This document shows positions 26,324-34,367 of a stretch of 64,000 nucleotides of DNA, piece by piece. The position numbers and the translations under genes were made by a program. The DNA is taken from assembly GCA_903904815.1 (NCBI GenBank), contig CAIVDU010000005.1, forward strand, positions 124,001 through 188,000, in the 5' to 3' direction. The notes under the pieces are model-generated. The model saw only the letters and a list, made by a program, of their open reading frames with translations. It was not told where the DNA came from and made no database searches. The DNA comes from an uncultured Armatimonadota bacterium (GTDB taxonomy: Bacteria; Armatimonadota; Fimbriimonadia; Fimbriimonadales; Fimbriimonadaceae). How positions within the stretch are numbered: position 1 is the first letter of the stretch; every line of letters begins with the position of its first letter.

Positions 26324-26764
26324 TTACGAGTCCGTCTGCGAGTTGGGGATTGAGATATCGCTATTCTTGTGAATCACACCGGATTCGTCGGAAATCATCC
26401 TCGCGAAGGCGGGATACTTCGGATCTTCGAATCCCTCAATCCAGCCATCGGCAAGCCACACCTCCAGGATCTGAAACACGAACGGCAATGGGTCGCGAGA
26501 CCCTTGGGTGCGATTCACGACATGCACTAGAATTCCCTTGAGGGAACGCTCGGCCTGTATGGCATCGAGAACGATTCCATACAGGCCGATGCAGGGCAGG
26601 ACCTTACCGTCTCGCTCAAAGGTACGGATTCTTTCGATACGACCTCCCTTGTATGAAGGGCGATGACGCTTTAGGATCGCCCCGGTCGTACTACCGGCAG
26701 GTCCCCCTCCCACGATCGCGACGTCGAGCGAATTCTTGGCTTTTTTCACGTTGTCCCTTGTCAT
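26324..26764 (-). CDS. Short chimeric ORF: flavoprotein N-terminus joined to unrelated tail
   Basis: A 146-residue reading frame. Residues ~12-36 (LDVAIVGGGPAGSTTGAIL) are a textbook FAD-binding start as in flavin halogenase/oxidoreductase enzymes of 400-550 residues. After ~36 the sequence departs: YKGGRIERIRTFERDGKVLP continues as a compact region (CIGLYGIVLDAIQ...FVFQILEVWLADGWIEGFED) that I do not recognise, and no substrate or C-terminal FAD motif follows. It is either a pseudogene created by a deletion or fusion, or a small protein whose first part coincidentally carries the motif. It is divergent from the LacI gene and shares the operator region. Confidence 0.45.
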   Translation of the reverse strand: MTRDNVKKAKNSLDVAIVGGGPAGSTTGAILKRHRPSYKGGRIERIRTFERDGKVLPCIGLYGIVLDAIQAERSLKGILVHVVNRTQGSRDPLPFVFQILEVWLADGWIEGFEDPKYPAFARMISDESGVIHKNSDISIPNSQTDS

Positions 26765-26818
26765 ATGAAGCAGTTCATATTACAATACGAATCGGTTCAT
26801 ATAAGCATATGAACCGAT
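26763..26818. promoter_or_regulatory. Four ATATGAA half-sites forming two inverted repeats (operators)
   Basis: First pair: ATATGAA (26763-26769) and TTCATAT (26774-26780) with a 4-base spacer. Second pair: ATCGGTTCATAT (26791-26802), spacer AAGC, ATATGAACCGAT (26807-26818), a perfect 12-bp-arm inverted repeat. The first pair touches the start of the flavoprotein-like ORF and the second lies 16 bp before the LacI-family start codon. This is what an autoregulated divergent control region for the adjacent LacI protein would look like. Confidence 0.7.
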
Positions 26819-26833
26819 CCATACAGAACGACT

Positions 26834-27901
26834 ATGAGAACGAGACTGAAAGACGTTGCCGCCAAGTTGAACCTTTCCCCCGCGCTCGTTTCCGGCGTTC
26901 TAAACAATCGGAACAACGTCTGGGCCTCAGAAGAGACGCGAGCCAGGATCGTCGAAGCGGCCGCCGCATTGAACTATCACCCAAGTGCGGCGGCCCAAGC
27001 CCTGAGCAAAGGCAAAACCGACACGATCGTCTTCGTCTACCGTCGTTTGAACGATCCCGCTTACCGTCTTGCCTATGGAGGACTCGTAGATGCCCTCTCT
27101 GCCGAGTTGCAGGGAGCTGGGTACGACCTCGTGGTCACCAACTTTGCCACCCAGGAAGAGGTGCTCGAGCATCTCCAAAAGCTCGCAAGCTCGAGAGCCT
27201 GCGACGCCGTCGTCCTGTGGGGGAGAGAGGCGGACACCGAGCCGCAGGCTAAGTTGCTCGACTCACTCAAAATGCCGTTTCTCGTCAAGGGCCGGCACGA
27301 GAGCTCCCACCCTGCATGGCACCAGATTGACTTTGATCATGAGTGGATGATGGAACAGGTCGTCGAACGCCTGGTAGGGCTAGGCCACACTAAAATCGCC
27401 TACCTAGGGTTCCCCCACGATGAGGGATTTGTTCACGGGCTTCGTCGAGGATTCTTCGACACTCACCGCAAGCTGCTTGGCTCCGACCCCGACATGTCGC
27501 TGATCGGTGAGTTTGAAGACGAGGTAGCACCGAATCTCAATTGCGTCTCAAAGTGGCTGGCACTTTCCGAAGATAGACGCCCAAGCGCCTTTGCCATCGG
27601 CGCTGGTAACCGGGCTTGGCAAGCATTGGAATGCAGCCTGGCTCATTTGGGGGAGCAGTTAGACAATCGGGCCACCGGATACGCCGCGGCCGGCATCACT
27701 TCCTCTCCTTTTAGCCTGATGTTCGGCCGTGCGAACGTTTTTCAGGGCATCGAGATCGACAACTTGGCCCGGTACGTCACCCCAGGCCTCATTCGGGCGC
27801 TGAGTGAAAAAGAGCCGCTTCAGTTCGTCCATCGCTTTCGCCCCGCGCTTTCAGAGTCACCCACCCTTGCGATCCCCTTGGGAGGACAGAAACTTTCATG
27901 A
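26834..27901 (+). CDS. LacI-family transcriptional regulator
   Basis: A 355-residue regulator. The N-terminal helix-turn-helix is LKDVAAKLNLSPALVSGVLN (~5-24), followed by the hinge-helix region YHPSAAAQALSKG (~47-59). The remainder is the periplasmic-binding-protein-like ligand domain (IVFVYRRLNDPAY, GHTKIAYLGFPHDEGFV). The ligand is unknown and no sugar-uptake operon is linked. It probably binds the ATATGAA inverted repeats just upstream and represses itself and the divergent ORF; this is inference from position. Its stop is directly followed by a truncated pilin-like gene. Confidence 0.92.
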   Translation: MRTRLKDVAAKLNLSPALVSGVLNNRNNVWASEETRARIVEAAAALNYHPSAAAQALSKGKTDTIVFVYRRLNDPAYRLAYGGLVDALSAELQGAGYDLVVTNFATQEEVLEHLQKLASSRACDAVVLWGREADTEPQAKLLDSLKMPFLVKGRHESSHPAWHQIDFDHEWMMEQVVERLVGLGHTKIAYLGFPHDEGFVHGLRRGFFDTHRKLLGSDPDMSLIGEFEDEVAPNLNCVSKWLALSEDRRPSAFAIGAGNRAWQALECSLAHLGEQLDNRATGYAAAGITSSPFSLMFGRANVFQGIEIDNLARYVTPGLIRALSEKEPLQFVHRFRPALSESPTLAIPLGGQKLS

Positions 27902-27907
27902 CTCTAA

Positions 27908-28270
27908 CCTCGGTTTTTCAAACACTCTGTGTATCTGTTTGAAAAGGGCCAGAACGACGGCAACGACAGTTGGCTCACCTTCGAGGCCGGCGAGTGGAAC
28001 TGGACCGATACGGTTGGGAATCCTGCTGGTTCTCACGATGGAATCCACTACGATATCGACCACACACTCAATCACGACTGTGACTTCGCCTACAGCGCCA
28101 ACCCGACGGCCTGGAACAACTATGGCCAGTGCGGCGACATGCCACGCTACCGACACAACAACGTCAGCGACATGGTGTTCATCGACTCCCATGCCAAGGC
28201 GATGGTCCGGGGAAGTGTCAACTGGTACAAGAACATCTACGTCGCAGGAGTGATGTCCACCCCTTACTAA
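27908..28270 (+). pseudogene. 5'-truncated DUF1559 pilin-like gene (H-X9-DG type)
   Basis: A ~120-codon open frame without a proper start that begins right after an in-frame stop at 27905-27907. It reads like the C-terminal part of a DUF1559 protein: KGQNDGNDSWLTFEAGEWNW, NPAGSHDGIHYD, and the H-X9-D motif in RHNNVSDMVFIDSHAK (with Ser where Gly is usual). Full-length members are about 250-330 residues with an N-terminal prepilin methylation helix, missing here. I read it as the remnant of such a gene whose 5' part was lost next to lacI. Confidence 0.7.
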
Positions 28271-28503
28271 TGATGAGACTCGATCGCTACACCGGTCTCG
28301 CTTCGATCGTCGGTCTTTTCGCAGCTGTCGTCATGGTCGGCTGCTCAGAACCGACGATCGATTCGACAAAGTCTTCTGCAAGTGTGTCGGAAACGGCTAT
28401 CAAGCAGATAGAGAGTAATCCTAACATACCTGCAGACCAGAAGGCCGCGGCGATCGCCCGCCTCAAGAGCAGGCCAGTCCCTGGCCAAGTCGCGACCCAA
28501 TAG
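28270..28503 (+). CDS. Small lipoprotein
   Basis: A 77-residue protein with a lipoprotein signal: MMRLDRYTGL, hydrophobic stretch IVGLFAAVVMVGC, then SEPT, with Cys near residue 25 as the lipidation site. The mature part is Ser/Ala/Lys-rich and short (ETAIKQIESNPNIPADQKA). Its ATG overlaps the stop of the pilin-like remnant (TAATG), so it was probably coupled to that gene when intact. Small lipoproteins downstream of DUF1559 genes are a familiar arrangement in related bacteria, as far as I recall. Function unknown. Confidence 0.65.
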   Translation: MMRLDRYTGLASIVGLFAAVVMVGCSEPTIDSTKSSASVSETAIKQIESNPNIPADQKAAAIARLKSRPVPGQVATQ

Positions 28504-28528
28504 GGTCTTGGCTTGACCGAAACCGGAA

Positions 28529-28576
28529 GGTGGTTTCAACATGGAAACAAATCCAAGGTTGAAACCACCCTTCTTT
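28529..28576 (+). terminator. Rho-independent terminator after the lipoprotein gene
   Basis: A perfect 12-bp stem, GGTGGTTTCAAC (28529-28540) with GTTGAAACCACC (28558-28569), a 17-base loop, then CTTCTTTTT. Confidence 0.85.
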
Positions 28577-28648
28577 TTAAGCAATCACGTATGCCGTAAG
28601 AGGCCGGAGAACCAACCGGACCACCAAATTGCGGTTGTTCGGGTTCGA

Positions 28649-29452
28649 CTAATAAACGAGTTCTCCGCCAAAGTAGCCAGCGGCGCTCACGAGGGCTGCG
28701 GTTATGAAGAGTAGAGCCCAGTACCCTGCCCCACTCGGACGAGCTCGCTTTTGCCAAATCGCGCTGGCGATAATGCCAATCGATGCGCTGCTTGCCACCA
28801 GGAAGTGGGTGAACACCGGTTTGCCCAGTGACAACTGCAGGCCAAGTCGGAAGCTGGCGATTAATCCGGTAGGTATTACCACCGCAAGCGAAGCTGCTGC
28901 CGCCAGCAGATTCCAGAAGGCAGCGTCTCGCAGTTTCTCATCGCGCTTCCAAATACCGACGACTTCCAGAAGGAATCCAAGGAGGTAAAGGGCGATCGGA
29001 AAGTGAACCAGCGCCGGGTGGAAGGTGTGATTGGGAATCAGCGGATTCTCTTCTGGCGAATTTGAAGCGGAGGCCCCGGACTTTTTCGGACCAGTTGCGG
29101 CTGGAGAGACTTGAGTGGCTGGGTGACTCGCCGGATCAGCGGGCAGGAATCCCGCCTTTAGTTCATCACCGTTCTTATAGCCATCGCTATCGGTGTCGAG
29201 CATCTCGACCTTGCTAAGGACTTCGGGCGTGACGTCGAGGGCGTTTGCGTCAGCGAGAGCTTTTTCGATCGCTTTTCCAAAGGAATTTCGAATAGGTGGC
29301 CCCGCATGACAGACGTTGCACCTTGCCTTGTCGGCTTCGGAGCCAGCAGGGATATTGAAGTAAGATTTCAATACAGGAAGGAATTTGGGCTCTGCCTGGG
29401 CGCCGACGCCAAGTGAAAGCAAAACAACAAGGCAAAGGGCTAATCGCTTCAT
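28649..29452 (-). CDS. c-type heme / EF-hand-like / DUF2231 membrane protein
   Basis: A 267-residue exported protein. The signal peptide is MKRLALCLVVLLSLGVGAQA. A single heme c site CNVCH lies at ~45-49, followed by an Asp-rich calcium-binding-like loop DTDSDGYKNGDEL (~86-98), a Pro/Ala/Ser linker, and a C-terminal DUF2231 membrane domain starting at HPALVHFPIALYLLG (~145-159) with about four helices. This suggests a membrane-anchored periplasmic cytochrome. The electron partner is unknown. It is convergent with the lacI-lipoprotein run. Confidence 0.78.
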   Translation of the reverse strand: MKRLALCLVVLLSLGVGAQAEPKFLPVLKSYFNIPAGSEADKARCNVCHAGPPIRNSFGKAIEKALADANALDVTPEVLSKVEMLDTDSDGYKNGDELKAGFLPADPASHPATQVSPAATGPKKSGASASNSPEENPLIPNHTFHPALVHFPIALYLLGFLLEVVGIWKRDEKLRDAAFWNLLAAAASLAVVIPTGLIASFRLGLQLSLGKPVFTHFLVASSASIGIIASAIWQKRARPSGAGYWALLFITAALVSAAGYFGGELVY

Positions 29453-29647
29453 ATTTTCTTCGCTATGCTACTCCTGAAGGAAACGCGAGCATTCCCTCCC
29501 TTGGTTCCAGGCACGGAGGTTTCTTCAGTCTTTGACGTGAGACAAGGAGTTTAGCCTTCCCCTTGACTACAATCTGCTTAGAAATCCTTGGTCTTTGATC
29601 AGTTCTGCTGAGGATTCGATTTAGCCGACCCAAACGGCTAAGCGCCG

Positions 29648-29752
29648 GTCATGTTGAGCTCGCGAAACACCCCCTCCTCTGGTGGTAACTTTCGATTGCG
29701 TTCTCGTGAGTTTCCAATAGAGGAGCAGGTTCTTCGTTTCACTCAGGATGAC
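29648..29752. repeat. Probable interspersed intergenic repeat element
   Basis: The right end reads CACTCAGGATGAC (reverse GTCATCCTGAGTG) and the left end GTCATGTTGAGCTCGCG, the paired ends typical of short repeat elements scattered between genes in several phyla. Only one copy is in this window, so repetition is inferred from recognising the ends. Confidence 0.5.
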
Positions 29753-29853
29753 GTGGTGAACAGTGGAAGCTACGTCAATTCCAACGCGGCGTGATCGCAG
29801 CCCTCGAGGCGGACCAGGTCCAACTCCAACCGCCGAGCGGTTGCGGATCGTAG

Positions 29854-29890
29854 CCCACAGTCGGACCGTTCTTTGCGGTCCTACTGTGGG
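29854..29890. other. Strong imperfect hairpin in non-coding DNA
   Basis: A 15-bp stem (CCCACAGTCGGACCG with CGGTCCTACTGTGGG, one mismatch) and a 7-base loop TTCTTTG. No T-run follows on either strand, so it is not a classical terminator. It could be part of an untranslated RNA. Confidence 0.45.
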
Positions 29891-30510
29891 TAGCGCATCG
29901 GTAGGAAGAACAAACCGGGACTCTTGCGGCCCTATCGGCGCTGAGAAAGTCCGATTTAATAACAGCATTTCGCATTCCCCAAATTTCTGCGCGGCGCTGC
30001 TCCGATTTGGTAGGCGGACCTGCGACACCACGAATCACAGACCATCGCAAAAGTCGCCCAAGTCGTCATAGGCCCCCTCGCCCGCAGCGAAGCGGTCCGC
30101 GGGAAAGGTTCACCTCGAACCAGTGAGCGAAGCGAAATCCGCTCATTTCAGGGCATTTTGAGTGACCCCCGACCTTTGCGGACACTCTGATCATTCTCCG
30201 CCGGTTGCTTGTGTTCACAAGGTAACCGTTACGGTACGGCCAATCGCCAGCCCCGAGGAACCATTCTCCGCCTACCCAGACAATCTTAAAACCCAGAGCA
30301 AGCCACCAAATACGGCACCAAACAATTTGATTTCGGGGTGTCGCTTCGCGACGCAGGTTTAAATTGACCCTCTCCCCACCCTCTCCCGCGTGCGCTTCGC
30401 TGCAGGAGAGGGGGCAGTGAGACTACGTCTGGGGTTTTGAAATTGTCTCTACCGGCCTCCGTGCCTCCACGAGGCAGAGCGAACTCATGAAGCCCACGCT
30501 CAGGGCCTCG

Positions 30511-30556
30511 CTAATAAAACAAATGGGGCCGCTCGCATCTATGCGAACGACCCCAT
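30511..30556 (-). terminator. Rho-independent terminator of the rluB operon
   Basis: Read on the minus strand: a 14-bp GC-rich stem with two mismatches between 30556-30543 and 30536-30523, followed by TTTGTTTTATT. It lies 20 bp after the rluB stop. Confidence 0.85.
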
Positions 30557-30575
30557 CTGCATTCGGCCTTAGTGC

Positions 30576-32612
30576 CTACTGCTCGAGAGGCGGGAGCCCG
30601 ACGAGGTTTCGGAGGTTGTCGACCTCTTTCTTTCCGAGGAGGCGAGCCTCTCCCGCGCGCAGTCCCTTGAGAACGAGCGGGCCGATGCGGACGCGTTTCA
30701 GCGTTCGAACGGGGTAGCCGACCGAGTCACACATCTGACGAACCTGACGCTTGCGTCCTTCGTGGATGGTGATTCGGAGTCCCGTAGTGTTCGTTTTCGC
30801 CTCAGCGTGGATCAACTCCACCTTTGCCGGTGAGGTCTTTCCACCTTCGATGTAAACGCCGTCTCGCAGCTTCTCGATGGTGCGATCATCGACAATTCCG
30901 TCGACGATGACCGTGTACTCCTTCTCCACGCCGTAACGCGGGTGAGTGAGTCGAGCGGCAAGGTCGCCATCGTTGGAACACAGGAGCAGTCCTTCAGTGT
31001 CCATATCGAGCCTTCCAACCGGCTTCAGCTGGACGCCGTAGTCGGGAAGGAAGGGAACGATGGTGGGTCTTCGCTGAGGGTCGAGCAGCGTCGTGACCAC
31101 TCCAGTCGGCTTGTTCAGCAGAACGGTGTAGATTCGAGCAACCGAGATGGCCATGCCATCCACCTTGATCGAATCTTCCGGTCCGACCTTGGCGCCGAGA
31201 ATTCGGACGAATTCTCCGTTGACCTGAACTCTGCCGTCAAGAATTAGCTTCTCGGCTGCTCGTCGGGAACAGAGGCCGGAGTGAGCGATGCGAACGTGCA
31301 GTCGGACGCTTTCGCCGAACTCTTCGTCGGCATTGGCCTTGAGCACACGTGGTTTTCGTTCTCTTGGCGCATCGAGCGGTTCGGAATCCCGGCCTCGCGG
31401 TCGATCTCCTTCCCCTCTTTCAGCTCTCTCACGAATCCCCGGTCGAGGGTTCGCATCCTTCGCCGGACCTTTCTGGAAGTTCGGAAACTCCAATGGGCCA
31501 TCGAGCTTGGGAGCCTGAGGCTCTTCTCGTCGGTCATCCTGTCGGCGTGGCGATCGCTCACCCCGGTTATCCCGATTGAAAGGACGGGGGCCGCGTGAGT
31601 CTCTATTGAACGGCCTCGGACCACTGCTGTCTCCACCAGGACGGGGACCGTGTTGGTCGCCATCGAACGGGCGAGGACCTCGGTCGTCTCCCTCTGGGCG
31701 AGGTCCGCGATTGTCTCGGTCAAAGCCAGGGCGAGGGCCACGGTCATCGCGATTGAACGGACGCGGTCCGCGATCATCGCCGCCCGGTCGGGGGCCGCGA
31801 TTGTCTCGGTCGAAGCCGGGGCGAGGGCCACGGTCATCTCGGTTGAACGGACGTGGACCGCGATCGTCACCACCCGGTCGAGGGCCGCGATTGTCTCGGT
31901 CGAAGCCGGGACGTGGTCCACGATCGTCACGATTGAACGGACGTGGTCCGCGATCGTCGCCGCCAGGGCGAGGTCCGCGATTGTCTCGGTCGAAGCCGGG
32001 ACGTGGTCCACGGTCGTCGCGATTAAACGGTCTAGGACCGCGATCGTCACCACCCGGTCGAGGGCCGCGATTGTCTCGGTCGAAACCGGGGCGAGGGCCA
32101 CGGTCGTCGCGATTGAACGGTCGAGGACCGCGATCGTCGCCACCCGGTCGAGGGCCGCGATTGTCTCGGTCGAATCCGCCAGGGCGGGGACCTCGGTCAT
32201 CGCGATTGAACGGACGTGGTCCACGGTCATCACCACCCGGTCGAGGGCCGCGATTGTCTCGGTCGAAGCCGGGACGAGGGCCACGATCGTCGCGACGGTC
32301 GGAATTGAATCCGTCGGGACGTGGGGCTCGCTCGTCACGGTTGAACGGTCGAGGTGCTCCAGGACGATCGTTCCCATAAGCTGGGCGATCATTGTTGGGT
32401 CGCTGATCCCGTCCACGGACGCCGTTGTCTCTGCCTCCGGATGGGCTCGCGCCACGGTTCGGACCAGAGTTTCGGTCTACGAACGGTCGGGAGGGACGGT
32501 CCCCTCGGTTGCTGTTGTTCCCATAGCCTCCCGGCCGGGGTTGGTTACCGCGGCTCTCGCCGGGGTTATTGCGGTCGTTTCGGTTAAAACGACCTCGATC
32601 TTGGTCTGCCAT
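30576..32612 (-). CDS. rluB: 23S rRNA pseudouridine synthase RluB-type with long repetitive N-terminus
   Basis: A 678-residue protein. Residues ~440-678 are an S4 domain ([20 protein letters not shown]) followed by the pseudouridine synthase core with the catalytic Asp in [19 protein letters not shown]. Such enzymes modify a uridine in 23S rRNA helix 90-92. Residues 1-~435 are a disordered extension rich in Arg, Asp, Gly, Pro and Asn, including seven copies of a 30-residue unit built from [12 protein letters not shown] and PFNRDD. Ordinary RluB proteins are about 240-300 residues. The extension resembles RGG-type RNA-binding tails. The ATG overlaps the end of dacA by 29 bp. The neighbourhood scpA-scpB-dacA-rluB is widely conserved. 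Confidence 0.9.
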   Translation of the reverse strand: MADQDRGRFNRNDRNNPGESRGNQPRPGGYGNNSNRGDRPSRPFVDRNSGPNRGASPSGGRDNGVRGRDQRPNNDRPAYGNDRPGAPRPFNRDERAPRPDGFNSDRRDDRGPRPGFDRDNRGPRPGGDDRGPRPFNRDDRGPRPGGFDRDNRGPRPGGDDRGPRPFNRDDRGPRPGFDRDNRGPRPGGDDRGPRPFNRDDRGPRPGFDRDNRGPRPGGDDRGPRPFNRDDRGPRPGFDRDNRGPRPGGDDRGPRPFNRDDRGPRPGFDRDNRGPRPGGDDRGPRPFNRDDRGPRPGFDRDNRGPRPEGDDRGPRPFDGDQHGPRPGGDSSGPRPFNRDSRGPRPFNRDNRGERSPRRQDDRREEPQAPKLDGPLEFPNFQKGPAKDANPRPGIRERAERGEGDRPRGRDSEPLDAPRERKPRVLKANADEEFGESVRLHVRIAHSGLCSRRAAEKLILDGRVQVNGEFVRILGAKVGPEDSIKVDGMAISVARIYTVLLNKPTGVVTTLLDPQRRPTIVPFLPDYGVQLKPVGRLDMDTEGLLLCSNDGDLAARLTHPRYGVEKEYTVIVDGIVDDRTIEKLRDGVYIEGGKTSPAKVELIHAEAKTNTTGLRITIHEGRKRQVRQMCDSVGYPVRTLKRVRIGPLVLKGLRAGEARLLGKKEVDNLRNLVGLPPLEQ
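31680..32312. repeat. Seven tandem 90-bp repeats inside rluB
   Basis: The landmark GATTGTCTCGGTC recurs at about 31709, 31799, 31889, 31979, 32069, 32159 and 32252, giving a 90-bp period with one 93-bp unit. Each unit encodes 30 residues. Because the period is a multiple of three, other frames stay open on both strands across the array. Confidence 0.9.
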
Positions 32613-33777
32613 ATAATTTTGCGATCCTGCGGCTTTTGCCGCGAATAAAGAACACGCCCAAAAAGAGGACGGCTCCCATAACTCCGTACGAACCCTTGGG
32701 GCCCGAACTTCTCAATGCGACGAAACTGGTTGCCGGAACGGCCTCGTTCGCCACGACCGGGACCCGCTGCGTATAGCCGTCGGCATCCCGAATCACGTAA
32801 TCACCCAGCCTCTGTCCCTTTTCGACAGGGGCCATCAGTTGCGATACAGGCTCGAATGTCTTCGTCGCTACGACGGCAGCGCCTTTGGGCACTACGACGT
32901 CCGCATCGGACTCCAACACTCCGGTCACCTGATCTTTCGTTCCTCCATTCACGGCGACGGTTCCAACCGTCTGCCCAGAGGACTCTCGATCTTTGACTTC
33001 GAACTTCCCAAACGCCCAGTGAAGGAGCGTCTGATGGTCCAGTTGCCAGTGGTCGCTTTTCATCACGACCGTAATCACACGAAAGCCATCTCGCGTGCAA
33101 CTTCCGACAAAGCAGTGGCCTGCTGGAACAGTGTATCCGGTTTTGATACCGTCCGCGCTCGGGTCCTTTAGCAGGTATTTGTCGTGATTGACCATGAGAA
33201 GGTCCCGACTATCGCTACTGCGTTGGATCTGATGCTTATACGTCCGAACCACTTGGCGGAATTCCGGGTACTTCATGGCCTCGCGAGCCATGAGCGCAAG
33301 GTCGTGAGCCGTCGTGTAGTGAATGGGATCGTTGAGGCCGTTTGGATTGTCGAAATGGGTGTGGGTGCAGCCGATCTGCTTCGCCCGTTCGTTCATCAGT
33401 TTGGCGAACGCCTCGACCGATCCCGAGATATGTTTGGCGACCGCGTAACAGCCGTCATTGGCACTCCTCAGCATCAAAGCGTAGAGCATGTCCTTAGCCG
33501 CCACCTTTTCGCCAGGCTTCAGGTGCATGCTGGCTTCCTTGATCTTGGTGACATCGTCCGGAGCTACGATCACGTCATCGGGCTTGCAATGCTCCAACAG
33601 AAGCATTCCGGTCATGATCTTCGTGGTGCTGGCGGGGTATCGGATGGCGTCTGCATCCTTCGACCAAAGAATCTTGCCGCTGCCCGCGTCAATCACGATG
33701 GCGCTCTTTGCCGACACGTCAACCGAGTATCCGGTGCAGGTGAGAAGGAAGGCCAGCGGGGCAAGGAGTCTTTTCAT
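32584..33777 (-). CDS. dacA: D-alanyl-D-alanine carboxypeptidase (PBP5/DacA type)
   Basis: Trims the terminal D-Ala from peptidoglycan stem peptides in the periplasm. A 397-residue S11 peptidase with signal peptide [23 protein letters not shown]. The active-site motifs are STTK (~47-50), SAN (~105-107) and KTG (~209-211). A C-terminal beta domain (~270-350) precedes a hydrophobic segment [19 protein letters not shown] that can anchor it, followed by a basic tail. The start was chosen at the signal peptide; 19 codons upstream are open. The last codons overlap the rluB start by 29 bp. Confidence 0.94.
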   Translation of the reverse strand: MKRLLAPLAFLLTCTGYSVDVSAKSAIVIDAGSGKILWSKDADAIRYPASTTKIMTGMLLLEHCKPDDVIVAPDDVTKIKEASMHLKPGEKVAAKDMLYALMLRSANDGCYAVAKHISGSVEAFAKLMNERAKQIGCTHTHFDNPNGLNDPIHYTTAHDLALMAREAMKYPEFRQVVRTYKHQIQRSSDSRDLLMVNHDKYLLKDPSADGIKTGYTVPAGHCFVGSCTRDGFRVITVVMKSDHWQLDHQTLLHWAFGKFEVKDRESSGQTVGTVAVNGGTKDQVTGVLESDADVVVPKGAAVVATKTFEPVSQLMAPVEKGQRLGDYVIRDADGYTQRVPVVANEAVPATSFVALRSSGPKGSYGVMGAVLFLGVFFIRGKSRRIAKLYGRPRSRSF

Positions 33778-33851
33778 ACGGCGCCACGAGCGTCCGAGCA
33801 GGATACCGACACTTTTACAGTGTAGGGCAAGCAAACCCAGAATGAATGTGC

Positions 33852-34367
33852 TTAACGAAGCAATGATCGCGAGATGCGATACCGAATGAAGTCTTCCGTC
33901 GAGGATTCGTATTCAAAGCCCGCTTTTTCGAGCACCTTCACCGACGATGGATTGTCGAGCGAAACCCGCCCAATCACGTCCTTGATATCTGGGTGTTGGA
34001 ATCCCCAGCGCAGAAAAGCCCCAACTGCCTCAGTGGCATACCCTTGGCTCCGAAATCTCGGGACAACGCTGTAGCCAATTTCCACTTGGCCGTCTACGGG
34101 CGATGAGTGAAATCCTACGTCCCCGATGACGACATCCGGGTCCTTCTTTACGATGACGCCCCCCCAATGGGCGGTACCCGCCTTTCCACCGAGCTGAGTG
34201 CGGACAAAGCCCAAAAGATCTCTCATATCTGGCAATGGCCATTCTGGATCGACTGCGCTGCTGAGAATCCTCTCAAACAGGGCGCGATCTTCGAGCGCGG
34301 CAACCACCGCGTCGAAGTCGAGTCGAACGATGCGAATGCGGTCTGTTTCGATGAGAGGAGACGTCAT
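33852..34367 (-). CDS. GNAT acetyltransferase, RimJ/RimL type
   Basis: A 171-residue N-acetyltransferase. The N-terminal SPLIETDRIRIVRL is the RimJ/L-like opening. The acetyl-CoA motif A region is EIGYSVVPRFRSQGYATEAVGAF, with RSQGYA the R/Q-x-x-G-x-A signature (~107-112). The C-terminal motif SLDNPSSVKVLEKAGFE is characteristic of this branch. The substrate may be a protein N-terminus or a small molecule. Its start overlaps the scpB stop (ATGA), so it belongs to the scpAB transcript. Confidence 0.85.
   Translation of the reverse strand: MTSPLIETDRIRIVRLDFDAVVAALEDRALFERILSSAVDPEWPLPDMRDLLGFVRTQLGGKAGTAHWGGVIVKKDPDVVIGDVGFHSSPVDGQVEIGYSVVPRFRSQGYATEAVGAFLRWGFQHPDIKDVIGRVSLDNPSSVKVLEKAGFEYESSTEDFIRYRISRSLLR

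Larger units (their letters stand above)
29453..30510. other. Long non-coding stretch with interspersed-repeat and hairpin signals
   Basis: About 1.06 kb between the cytochrome gene start and the rluB terminator without a credible gene. It holds a ~105-bp element at 29648-29752 bounded by GTCATGTTGAGCTCGCG and CACTCAGGATGAC, similar to the short intergenic repeats often mistranslated as HPERSEGS-like peptides. It also holds a 15-bp-stem hairpin (29854-29868 with 29876-29890, one mismatch) and a CCCTCTCC/GGAGAGGG inverted repeat (30368-30412). Short open frames in it have no recognisable protein features. Confidence 0.6.

Noticed and set aside
26653-27252. 199-residue plus-strand frame overlapping lacI
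   Set aside because: It is out of frame with the clear LacI helix-turn-helix and covers the operator array. Its translation is Arg/Ser-rich shadow sequence.
29621-30071. Short frames in the 29.5-30.1 kb gap as genes
   Set aside because: They cover the repeat-like element and hairpin, and their translations contain the ILSETKNLLL-type peptide that marks non-coding repeat sequence.
31680-32312. Tandem repeat considered as a CRISPR array
   Set aside because: The units are contiguous 90-bp coding repeats without unique spacers, they lie in frame in rluB, and no cas genes are present.
31244-32648. Three long alternative frames over the rluB repeats (31244-32455 minus, 31576-32379 plus, 31650-32648 plus)
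   Set aside because: They are open only because the 90-bp repeat is a multiple of three with biased codons. They encode simple repeats with no fold or start signals, and the RluB frame explains the region.
33184-33825. 213-residue frame opposite dacA
   Set aside because: It is antisense to all three penicillin-binding motifs, with no independent signal.
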